Part shown: positions 5,951 to 12,871 of the stretch, one piece after another
How positions within the stretch are numbered: the first letter of the stretch is position 1
How the letters are laid out: every line of letters begins with the position of its first letter
NCBI GenBank assembly: GCA_030610025.1
Contig: JAUWSP010000012.1
Coordinates: forward strand, 1-15,542
DNA from: Acidobacteriota bacterium
Lineage (GTDB): Bacteria; Acidobacteriota; Thermoanaerobaculia; Multivoradales; JAHEKO01
Direction of reading: 5' to 3'
DNA: 15,542 nucleotides
Position numbers and translations under genes: made by a program
Notes under the pieces: generated by a model
Seen by the model: the letters and a program-made list of their open reading frames with translations, nothing else
What the model was told of the DNA's origin: nothing
Database searches by the model: none

Positions 5951-8179
5951 ATGAAACAACAATGTGAAGTTACTGTGGGTGACGCAACCGTCACTTTCGA
6001 AACTGGCAAGATCGCCAAGCAAGCCGACGGGTCCTGTGTCACCCGATGCGGCGACACCGTCGTTCTGAGCACCGCCTGCATGGCGAAATCAGCCAGCGGT
6101 CGGGATTTCCTCCCACTGACCGTCGACTACCGCGAGTACACCTACGCCGGAGGCCGGATTCCTGGAGGCTTCTTCAAGCGAGAGGGTCGTCCAACCGAAA
6201 AGGAGATCCTCACCTGTCGAATGACGGACCGTCCGTTGCGGCCTCTCTTTCCCGAGGGCTACAGATACGAGACACAAATCATTTCGCTCGTGCTCTCGGC
6301 TGACGGAGAGAACGACCCCGACATCCTCGCCATCAACGGCGCCTCGGCAGCCCTGGCGGTCTCGGCCATTCCTTTTTACACCCCAGTTGGGGCGGTTCGA
6401 GTCGGCCTGGTAGAAGGCGAGCTCGTGTTCAATCCGCCCAACAGCCTGCGCGATGTGTCCGAGCTCGACCTGATCGTCGTTGGCACCGAGCAAGCCGTCG
6501 TCATGGTGGAAGCCGGAGCCAACCAACTCTCCGAGGAGTTCCTCCTGGACTGCATCTTCAAGGGCCACGAGGAAATTCAGAAGATCATCCAGGCCCAACT
6601 CGAGTTGCAGAGAAAGGTCGGCGTTCAGAAGCCGGAGTGGCATCAACCGGAACCCTTCTCCGACGAGCTGTTCGGGCAGGTCAGGGCCGACCTCTATGAC
6701 GCTCTGTCCACAGCCCTTCACACCACCGGCAAGTTCGAGAGACGCGACGCCGTAGCAGCTACAGTGGATCCGTATCTCGAAGCGACGGCTGCGGAGGACG
6801 ACGACAAGAGGCTCCAGATCAAGCAAATCATCAAACGGCTCGAGGAAGAAATCCTGCGGCAAGAGATCCTCACCAACCGCAAACGATTCGACGGCAGAAA
6901 CCTGGACGACATTCGAGACATCGAAGTCGAGGTTGGCCCCTTGCCGCGAACCCACGGCTCTGCCCTCTTCACCCGCGGCGAGACTCAAGCTCTGGTGTCG
7001 GCTACGCTCGGTACCAGCCGCGACGCCCAGATCATCGAAGAGTACGAAGGGGAGAGTCGCCAGAAGTTCATCTTGCACTACAGCTTTCCACCGTTCTCGG
7101 TCGGAGAGGTCAAGTTCCTTCGCGGTCCCAGTCGACGCGAGATCGGTCACGGTGTGTTGGCACGTCGGGCACTGACTCCCGTACTGCCACACGAAGACGA
7201 TTTTCCCTACACGGTTCGCGTCGTTTCCGACATCCTGGAATCGAACGGCTCATCCTCCATGGCTACGGTCTGCGGGGGTTCCCTGGCCCTGTTCGACGCC
7301 GGTGTGCCAATGCTCGCTCCAGTCGCCGGTGTAGCGATGGGCCTCATCAAGAGTGACGACGGCTTCGCCGTGCTATCCGATATCGCCGGCCAGGAGGATC
7401 ACTATGGAGATATGGACTTCAAAGTGGCCGGCACTCGCGAGGGAATCACCGCCCTGCAGATGGATATCAAGATCGCCGGAGTCACCCGCGAAATCATGCA
7501 GGAAGCGCTGGCTCAGGCCCGGCAGGGTCGGATGCATATCCTCGACATCATGCAGCAGACCATCGATGCACCTCGGGAGGAGCTCTCCGAGTACGCACCG
7601 CGTCTCTACACCATGTCCGTTCCGACCGACAAGATTCGCGACATCATCGGCCCCGGCGGCAAGACTATTCGATCCATTGTCGAAGAGACCGGTTGCGAAG
7701 TCGACGTCCAAAACGATGGCACCGTCATCATCGCATCGCCGGACGGGATCGCGGCAAAACGGGCCCGAGAGATCATCGAGCGACTCACTGAGACGCCTGA
7801 GATCGGCAAGATCTACGAGGGAACCGTCCGGCGCATTGAAGGCTACGGCGCCTTTGTAGAGATTCTTCCCGGCTCCGATGGCTTGATCCATATCAGCGAG
7901 CTGGCGCCCTATCGGGTCCGCGAGGTCACAGATATCGTTCAAGAGGGTGACAGCGTCGAAGTCAAGGTCATCAACATCGACGAACAAGGCAAGGTTCGTC
8001 TCTCCCGCAAGGCTGTCATCATGGAAGCTCCCGACTACGATCCTGCAAAGTACGAGGGCATGGGGTATGACGGACCTGCGCCAGAGCGGCGGGATTCGGG
8101 TGGTGGTCGTGGCGGCCCTCGCTCCAATCAGCGGCGTGGTGGTGGCGGATCCAGGGGTCCCCGGCGGGATCGCAACTAG
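5951..8179 (+). CDS. pnp: Polyribonucleotide nucleotidyltransferase (PNPase)
   Basis: PNPase degrades RNA 3' to 5' phosphorolytically and can add tails in the reverse reaction; it works as a trimeric ring, often within an RNA degradosome. The 742-residue protein has two RNase PH-like domains separated by a helical region (about 235-310). The second core carries YGDMDFKVAGT with D487 and D489 matching the catalytic metal-binding aspartates. A KH domain (IIGPGGKTIRSI, about 560-615) and an S1 domain (GKIYEGTV from 619 to about 690) follow, then a basic Gly/Arg-rich tail (713-742). ATG 5951 has AGGAAA at 5941-5946. The gene follows rpsO, as in most bacteria, and its 133-nt leader is strongly structured. 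Confidence 0.98.
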   Translation: MKQQCEVTVGDATVTFETGKIAKQADGSCVTRCGDTVVLSTACMAKSASGRDFLPLTVDYREYTYAGGRIPGGFFKREGRPTEKEILTCRMTDRPLRPLFPEGYRYETQIISLVLSADGENDPDILAINGASAALAVSAIPFYTPVGAVRVGLVEGELVFNPPNSLRDVSELDLIVVGTEQAVVMVEAGANQLSEEFLLDCIFKGHEEIQKIIQAQLELQRKVGVQKPEWHQPEPFSDELFGQVRADLYDALSTALHTTGKFERRDAVAATVDPYLEATAAEDDDKRLQIKQIIKRLEEEILRQEILTNRKRFDGRNLDDIRDIEVEVGPLPRTHGSALFTRGETQALVSATLGTSRDAQIIEEYEGESRQKFILHYSFPPFSVGEVKFLRGPSRREIGHGVLARRALTPVLPHEDDFPYTVRVVSDILESNGSSSMATVCGGSLALFDAGVPMLAPVAGVAMGLIKSDDGFAVLSDIAGQEDHYGDMDFKVAGTREGITALQMDIKIAGVTREIMQEALAQARQGRMHILDIMQQTIDAPREELSEYAPRLYTMSVPTDKIRDIIGPGGKTIRSIVEETGCEVDVQNDGTVIIASPDGIAAKRAREIIERLTETPEIGKIYEGTVRRIEGYGAFVEILPGSDGLIHISELAPYRVREVTDIVQEGDSVEVKVINIDEQGKVRLSRKAVIMEAPDYDPAKYEGMGYDGPAPERRDSGGGRGGPRSNQRRGGGGSRGPRRDRN

Positions 8180-8225
8180 GGCGGCCTACAGCCGTCCATC
8201 GGCGGTCTCCGCATGAGCCTTTTTT
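8179..8225 (+). terminator. Tandem hairpins and T6 tract at the pnp/HD-GYP junction (weak terminator or attenuator)
   Basis: GGGCGGC (8179-8185) pairs with GCCGTCC (8191-8197, one G-U) around a 5-nt loop starting in the pnp stop codon. A second stem, GCGG (8202-8205) with CCGC (8209-8212), abuts the next gene's ATG. T6 follows at 8220-8225, inside the first codons of that gene. The T-run lies 7 nt from the second stem, which is too far for a canonical intrinsic terminator, so this is at best a leaky terminator or an attenuator. Confidence 0.3.
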
Positions 8226-9388
8226 CCGGCGCACGGGATGAGGCACGACCGATCGCAACTTCGTCGGGCTATATCCTGGTCGTAGACGACGAAGAGCAGA
8301 TTCGGGACCTCATTACCCGCTACCTGACAGCAGACGGCTACCAGTGCAGGACCGCTGCCAGTGCTGAAGAAGCCCTGTCATTGGCTCTGACCCATCCCGA
8401 CCCGGCCCTCGTTCTCACCGACATTCGCATGCCGGGGGTCGGCGGGGTGGAGCTTCTCCACCGCCTCAAGCAGAAGGATCCCAAGGTGCTGGTCGTCATG
8501 GTCTCGAGTCACCAGGACCTCGAGACCGTACGGCGCTGTCTACGAGAAGGGGCCTACGACTATCTTCTCAAACCGTTCGATTGGGAGATCCTCTCGAATA
8601 CGGTATCCAGAGCTCTCGAGCGCTACCACCTCCTGCGCGAGAACGACCGCTATCGGACCAACCTCGAGCGCCTCGTTCTCGAGCAGACCGACGAGATCCG
8701 CCAGACGCGTGATATCGCACTCATCACGCTGGCCAAACTGGCCGAGTCTCGCGACAGCACGACAGGCCTGCATCTCGAGCGAATAGCCGCCTATAGCCGC
8801 CGTCTGGCAGAAGAGTTACAGAGAGGGGCCTACGCTGGACGCCTGAGTCGGGCGTTTATCGAACAGCTCGCCAAATCCAGCCCCCTTCACGACATCGGCA
8901 AGGTGGGCATTCCCGATTCGATCCTCCGCAAGCCCGGCCCTCTGACCAGCAATGAGTTCCGGGTCATGAAGACTCACCCGACGATCGGCGGCGACACCTT
9001 GAGCTCGGTCCTGGATCGGTTCGAGACCCATGGCTTCCTCATCATGGCGATGGAGATCGCCTACAGCCATCACGAGCGCTGGGATGGATGCGGCTATCCA
9101 GGTGGCCTGGTGGGTGAGGAGATCCCGCTCGCCGCGAGAATCGTGGCTCTCGTCGATTCCTACGACACTCTCACAAGCGAGCGACCCTACAAGCACGAGG
9201 TTCCCCATGCCGAAGCCGTGCAGCGTCTCTCGGTGGACCGTGGAAAGCACTTCGAGCCGGCCATTCTTGATGCGTTCATGGCCTGCCATGCCGATTTCGA
9301 GGCGCTTCGGGAGCAAGTGTCCCGCACCGGATTCGGGCTCGACGCCCCCGGCACGGAAGACGCACCAACCCAGGAGAACCGACGGTGA
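8213..9388 (+). CDS. Response regulator with REC and HD-GYP domains; predicted cyclic-di-GMP phosphodiesterase
   Basis: Proteins of this RpfG-like build receive a phosphoryl group and hydrolyse c-di-GMP to pGpG or GMP. The 391-residue protein has a receiver domain at about residues 19-135: acidic pair D25/D26, phosphoacceptor D70 in LTDIRMPG, switch residue S98 and K120 in LLKPF. A helical linker (about 140-180) follows, then HD-GYP at about 180-370 with HDIGKVGIPD (H226, D227), HHERWDGCGYPGG (H286, H287; G294-Y295-P296) and a YDTLTSERPY motif. All key residues are present, so it should be active. It starts 33 nt after pnp with no clear ribosome binding site and overlaps nif3 by GTGA. The partner histidine kinase is not in the window. 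Confidence 0.93.
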   Translation: MSLFSGARDEARPIATSSGYILVVDDEEQIRDLITRYLTADGYQCRTAASAEEALSLALTHPDPALVLTDIRMPGVGGVELLHRLKQKDPKVLVVMVSSHQDLETVRRCLREGAYDYLLKPFDWEILSNTVSRALERYHLLRENDRYRTNLERLVLEQTDEIRQTRDIALITLAKLAESRDSTTGLHLERIAAYSRRLAEELQRGAYAGRLSRAFIEQLAKSSPLHDIGKVGIPDSILRKPGPLTSNEFRVMKTHPTIGGDTLSSVLDRFETHGFLIMAMEIAYSHHERWDGCGYPGGLVGEEIPLAARIVALVDSYDTLTSERPYKHEVPHAEAVQRLSVDRGKHFEPAILDAFMACHADFEALREQVSRTGFGLDAPGTEDAPTQENRR

Positions 9389-10173
9389 GCTTCAATCAAT
9401 CTCCATCCGAGAACAGCGTCGATCGCAGCGACCTGGTTTCCTACCTCGACAGCTTCTTGTTGGCAGAGCAGGGTTCCGACTTCTGTCCCAACGGCCTGCA
9501 AGTCGAAGGGACCTCGACGATTCGCAGCCTCGTTACCGGCGTCTCGGCCTGCCGGGAGCTTTTCGAACGCGCTCGTCAGCGAGGGGCCGATGGAGTCCTG
9601 GTTCATCACGGCATCTTCTGGGACGGCTCGTCGAGAACCCTCACCGGGTTCCAGCGGCGGCGGGTGGCCGAGCTCATCGAAGGAGATCTGAATCTGATCG
9701 CCTACCATCTACCACTCGATCGCCACCCCGAGGTCGGCAACAACGCTCTCGCGGCCAGGCGCCTCGAGCTGGTACAACTGGAGCCCTTTGGCGACCACTC
9801 CGGTCTCAGCCTGGGATTCAAGGGAGCCTTCGACGAGGCAATAGCACTCTCCGAGCTACTCGATCGTTGCCGATCCGTCTTTCACCAGGAACCCCTGTGC
9901 TTTCCTGAAGGGCCGGAAGGCATCTCCACCCTCGGTATCATCAGCGGCGCTGCAGAGAGCTCCTTTCACGATGCCATCACCAGTGGGCTCGATGCCTTCA
10001 TCACGGGCGAGGCCAGCGAATGGGTCATGAACGTGGCGCGAGAGACGTCGACCCATTTCATAGCCGCCGGTCACTATGCCACGGAGCGTCTGGGTATCCA
10101 GGCCCTAGGGAAGCATATCGCCCAGAAATTCGGCCTCGAGGTCCACTTCGAGGACATTCCGAATCCGATCTAG
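9385..10173 (+). CDS. Nif3/YbgI-like dinuclear metal-centre protein (GTP cyclohydrolase 1 type 2 family)
   Basis: The 262-residue protein belongs to the Nif3-like family, hexameric toroid proteins with a dinuclear metal site whose physiological role is unsettled; some are annotated as GTP cyclohydrolase 1 type 2. The E. coli YbgI metal ligands can be matched: H74-H75 (VHHG), H108 and D112 (YHLPLD), H230 and E234 (AAGHYATE), with the same 4-residue spacings. NGLQVEG near residue 36 is also typical. The start is GTG 9385, with AGGAG (9372-9376) 8 nt upstream, overlapping the HD-GYP stop by GTGA. At 262 residues it lacks the inserted domain of longer members. Its stop TAG (10171-10173) overlaps the tatD stop on the opposite strand. 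Confidence 0.92.
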   Translation: MSFNQSPSENSVDRSDLVSYLDSFLLAEQGSDFCPNGLQVEGTSTIRSLVTGVSACRELFERARQRGADGVLVHHGIFWDGSSRTLTGFQRRRVAELIEGDLNLIAYHLPLDRHPEVGNNALAARRLELVQLEPFGDHSGLSLGFKGAFDEAIALSELLDRCRSVFHQEPLCFPEGPEGISTLGIISGAAESSFHDAITSGLDAFITGEASEWVMNVARETSTHFIAAGHYATERLGIQALGKHIAQKFGLEVHFEDIPNPI

Positions 10174-10973
10174 GATTCACCGGCCTTGGCAAAGAGCCGG
10201 TAGAAATTTCGAGTGCTCAACCGGCACAGCTCTTCGTACTTCAGGTCCAGCTCCGAGGCCACGCGTCTGGCGACCTCGACCACATGGCCAGGCGAATTCG
10301 GTTGGCCTCGAAAAGGCTCCGGTGCCAGATAGGGTGTGTCCGTCTCGACCAGGACGCGTCCGAGCGGTAGATAAGGCAAGACTTCTCGGACGTTCTCTGC
10401 TTTGTTGAAGGTCACCATGCCGGAGAAGCCAAGATAGAAATCCCTGCCAATCAAGAACTTCGCCATCTCGAGACCTCCGGCAAAGGAGTGGAAGTCGCCC
10501 TCGAGCCCCTCGAAGCAGGGCTCCCGCAGCAGATCCAGCATGACTTCATTGCTGTCGCGGTTGTGGACTACAACGGGCAGTTCGGAATCGAGCGCTACCT
10601 CCCACTGCTCGCGGAGGGCCCTCTGCTGCGCTCGCCGGTCCGACAAATCGTAGAAGAAGTCGAGACCGCACTCCCCAACCGCTACGACCTTCGGATCTGC
10701 CACGAGACCAGCTAGCGCTTTCTGATGCCCACCGGTCCAGGAGGAAGCCTCATGTGGATGAACACCGAGTGCGCACCAGACGTCTTTGTCTCGGTGGCAT
10801 AGAGCCAGAATCTCGTCGGCCTCCTCCAACCGCAGGGCGGGTATCAGAAAGCCACCAACCCCCCGAGACCTGGCGTCCTCGAGAGCTACCTCGCGTTGCG
10901 AGTCCGTGAGGCTCTGTAGATGACAATGGGAATCGACGACAGTCTCGCTGAGAGCCGGCGCTGAAGTCGTCAC
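10170..10973 (-). CDS. tatD: TatD family metal-dependent hydrolase/DNase
   Basis: TatD proteins are TIM-barrel metal-dependent hydrolases with 3'-5' exonuclease activity on DNA. The 267-residue protein carries the family's metal ligands: H16 and H18 (DSHCHL), E101 (GECGLDF), H137 (VVHNRDS), H161 (DFHSF) and D212 (ETDTPYLAPEPFRG). GVHPHEA is also present. Start GTG (10971-10973) overlaps the stop of the upstream tRNA-binding protein gene as GTGA, so translation is probably coupled. In many bacteria tatD follows the methionyl-tRNA synthetase gene; here only a C-terminal-type tRNA-binding domain precedes it. The stop codon shares CTAG with that of nif3. Confidence 0.95.
   Translation of the reverse strand: MTTSAPALSETVVDSHCHLQSLTDSQREVALEDARSRGVGGFLIPALRLEEADEILALCHRDKDVWCALGVHPHEASSWTGGHQKALAGLVADPKVVAVGECGLDFFYDLSDRRAQQRALREQWEVALDSELPVVVHNRDSNEVMLDLLREPCFEGLEGDFHSFAGGLEMAKFLIGRDFYLGFSGMVTFNKAENVREVLPYLPLGRVLVETDTPYLAPEPFRGQPNSPGHVVEVARRVASELDLKYEELCRLSTRNFYRLFAKAGES
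10179..10201. terminator. Hairpin just past the nif3 stop (weak candidate terminator)
   Basis: ACCGGC (10179-10184) pairs with GCCGGT (10196-10201) around an 11-nt loop, beginning 5 nt after the nif3 stop and lying inside the 3' end of tatD. No T-run follows on the + strand. It is the only hairpin I found near this convergent junction, so it may slow polymerase, but it is not a convincing intrinsic terminator. Confidence 0.22.
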
Positions 10974-11296
10974 TTGACCGACGTGCCGCTGGGAACCCGC
11001 TCCCCTGGGTGAAGAAGCACCGGTGTCCCCTCGACCGACCCTGCGAGAACCATCCCCTGCGACTCCACACCCATGAGCTTGGCAGGCTCCAGATTGGTAA
11101 CGACCACAATCTGCTTGCCGACCAGCTCCTCGGTCGAGTACTGGCGAGCGATGCCCGCCACCAGGACCCGACTCTCGTTCCCGAGATCGACGATCAGCTT
11201 TAGGAGCTTATTGGAGTTCGGGATAGGCTCGGCTCCGGTAATCGTCGCGATCTTCAGCTCGGTTTGAAAGAACTGCTCAATCGAAATAGGCGACAT
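10970..11296 (-). CDS. Free-standing tRNA-binding protein, methionyl-tRNA synthetase C-terminal (beta subunit) type
   Basis: This 108-residue protein is one OB-fold tRNA-binding domain of the EMAP-II/Trbp111 type. It opens ISIEQFFQTELKIATI, continues with NKLLKLIVDLG and VLVAGIARQYS, and has the signature VVVTNLEPAKLMGVESQGM (residues about 64-82), ending VPSGTSVK. This pattern matches the C-terminal appendix of bacterial MetRS better than CsaA. It is a complete gene: ATG 11294-11296 has AGGAGGG on the - strand (11305-11311) 8 nt upstream, and no synthetase catalytic domain adjoins it. It may bind tRNA on its own like Aquifex Trbp111, or act as a separate beta subunit. It overlaps tatD by GTGA and follows radC by 41 nt. 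Confidence 0.88.
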   Translation of the reverse strand: MSPISIEQFFQTELKIATITGAEPIPNSNKLLKLIVDLGNESRVLVAGIARQYSTEELVGKQIVVVTNLEPAKLMGVESQGMVLAGSVEGTPVLLHPGERVPSGTSVK

Positions 11297-11337
11297 GCTC
11301 GGTTCCCTCCTCGAAACGCCGTGAGCTTACCAGAGAC

Positions 11338-12042
11338 CTAGCAGAAACCCTCCCGCCGCAACGAGGTCCAGGCGCCCCCTGCTCCCAGCACCAGATGGTC
11401 CACCAGTTGGAGGCCAACGAGTTGACCCGCCTCCACCATTCTTCGCGTGAAGCCCAGGTCCTCTGCACTGGGAGAAGGGTCACCGCTCGGATGAGTATGA
11501 AAGAGGACGACGCCGGCCGCGTCCCGCAACAGGCCCGCTTTGAGGATCGCTCTCGGCTCCACTGCCGCTCGGCTCAACGTACCCCGATAGAGCTCGGTCT
11601 CTCCGATCAGGCGATTCCGAGTGTCCAAGTAGAGCGCTCCCATGACCTCCTGCCCCTTGAGGCTGTACCTCAGCTCCAGATAGGACGCTACAGATTGTGG
11701 GTCCTTGAGCAGCTCACGATCGGCCAGTCGCGCCCGGGTGAAGCGTCGAGCCAACTCCACCGCTGCCAGCAAGGTTGCCACCTTGGCCGGCCCGAGCCCG
11801 GCCCTCTTCAAGACCAGGGGCCCGGAGCCCAGCAGGCCGTTGAGGCCGCTGCTGGCTCGAAGCAGGTCCCGAGCCAGGTCGAGCACCGATTGTCCAGGCC
11901 TGCCAGTTCGCAGGAGTACGGCAACCAATTCCACGTCGGACAACGCCGCGCTTCCGTTGCTGAGGAGCCGCTCGCGCGGTCTCTCCTCGGGGGGCAGTTC
12001 GCGCAGCAGACTCGGGCGATGCTGAGCCTTTTCGGGTCCCAA
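11338..12042 (-). CDS. radC: RadC/JAB1 (JAMM) domain protein
   Basis: RadC-family proteins combine a helix-hairpin-helix region with a JAMM metalloprotease-like domain; the old DNA-repair role is not supported and their function is unclear. The 234-residue protein shows RPRERLL and LSDVELVAVLLRTG at the N-terminus, an HhH-like GLGPAKVATLLAA, and JAMM residues H182, H184 and D195 (HTHPSGDPSPSAED). Where E. coli RadC has VHPREII, this protein has VEPRAIL, so the usual Glu is Ala165 and a Glu sits three residues earlier. Start TTG (12040-12042) is supported by GGAGG on the - strand (12052-12056) 9 nt upstream and by full-length homology. Confidence 0.93.
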   Translation of the reverse strand: MGPEKAQHRPSLLRELPPEERPRERLLSNGSAALSDVELVAVLLRTGRPGQSVLDLARDLLRASSGLNGLLGSGPLVLKRAGLGPAKVATLLAAVELARRFTRARLADRELLKDPQSVASYLELRYSLKGQEVMGALYLDTRNRLIGETELYRGTLSRAAVEPRAILKAGLLRDAAGVVLFHTHPSGDPSPSAEDLGFTRRMVEAGQLVGLQLVDHLVLGAGGAWTSLRREGFC

Positions 12043-12056
12043 TCTCGAAGTCCTCC

Positions 12057-12075
12057 GGGGCCGCTCTAGAGCCCC
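12057..12075 (-). other. Hairpin beside the radC ribosome binding site
   Basis: GGGGC (12057-12061) and GCCCC (12071-12075) are complementary, and the stretch contains a perfect 10-base palindrome GCTCTAGAGC (12063-12072). It lies in the 73-nt SDR-radC spacer, touching the radC Shine-Dalgarno sequence at 12052-12056. It could affect radC translation or stabilise the upstream transcript. There is no T-run, and no other feature is visible in this spacer. Confidence 0.25.
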
Positions 12076-12115
12076 TCGTGACCTAATAGACGAAATTGGG
12101 GGTCGGCGTCTCGCT

Positions 12116-12871
12116 TCAGCCCGCCAACACGCTGCCGCCGTTGACGTTCAGCACTTCACCCGTGATATGTCGCGCCAGCGGAGAGGCGAGAAAGACGACA
12201 GGCCCGGCAATGTCCTCGGGAGAGGCCACTCTCTGCAAGGGGATCGTCTCGGCGATAGCTTCACGCCCCCCTTCGGCAAAGGCTGTGTCGCAGAGCTCGG
12301 TGTCCACCCATCCCGGAGCTACGGCGTTGACCCGTATCCGTGGTGCCAACTCCGTACTCCACGATTTGGTGGCCGAGATCACTGCACCCTTACTGGCGGC
12401 ATAAGGACTGTAACGGGCCTCACCTCTCTGCCCGGCCGTGGAGCTGATGTTGACGATGTTCCCATCGTTCGACTGTTCCAGTAGCGGAATCGACCTCGAC
12501 GCACAAAGAAAGACGGCCCTCTCGTTGATCGCCCAGGTTTCTTCGAGTCGTTTCGCACTCAGCTCCTTCAGTGGGTTCTCGACCCAGATTCCGGCGTTGT
12601 TGACCAGACAATCGAGCCGACCCCAGGCCGTTTCCACCGACTCGAAAAGGCTCTCCACCTCCCCAGGTTCGGCGAGGTTGGCCGCCACCTTGAAATGCGG
12701 TTCGCTAGACGAGCTCTGCAGGCCCTGCAAGACCGACACTGCCGAGCTCTCTCGAGCCCGAAAGTGAACGCACACGGCAGCACCCGACTCGGCAAAGAAA
12801 CGGCAACAGGCCGCTCCGATGCCCCTGCTGCCGCCGGTCACCAGCACCCTGAGGCCGGCAAGGTCGATCAC
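12116..12871 (-). CDS. Short-chain dehydrogenase/reductase, FabG-like (3-oxoacyl reductase type)
   Basis: This is a classical SDR of 251 residues. It has the NAD(P)-binding TGGSRGIG (12-19), NNAG (91-94), catalytic N116, S144, Y157 and K161 (YAASK), the PG motif (APGWVDTE) and a FabG-like end (ITGEVLNVNGG). Such enzymes reduce 3-oxoacyl groups or related carbonyls, usually with NADPH; R16 and R38 near the cofactor site favour NADPH. The GTG start (12869-12871) overlaps the thiolase stop by GTGA, so the two are probably made together. That suits reduction of a 3-ketoacyl-CoA made or used by the thiolase, but the exact substrate cannot be read from sequence. Other SDR substrates remain possible. 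Confidence 0.9.
   Translation of the reverse strand: MIDLAGLRVLVTGGSRGIGAACCRFFAESGAAVCVHFRARESSAVSVLQGLQSSSSEPHFKVAANLAEPGEVESLFESVETAWGRLDCLVNNAGIWVENPLKELSAKRLEETWAINERAVFLCASRSIPLLEQSNDGNIVNISSTAGQRGEARYSPYAASKGAVISATKSWSTELAPRIRVNAVAPGWVDTELCDTAFAEGGREAIAETIPLQRVASPEDIAGPVVFLASPLARHITGEVLNVNGGSVLAG

Noticed and set aside
6089..7192. 367-codon open frame on the - strand opposite pnp
   Set aside because: It lies wholly inside pnp, whose domains are complete; its sequence shows no domain and mirrors the codon pattern of pnp.
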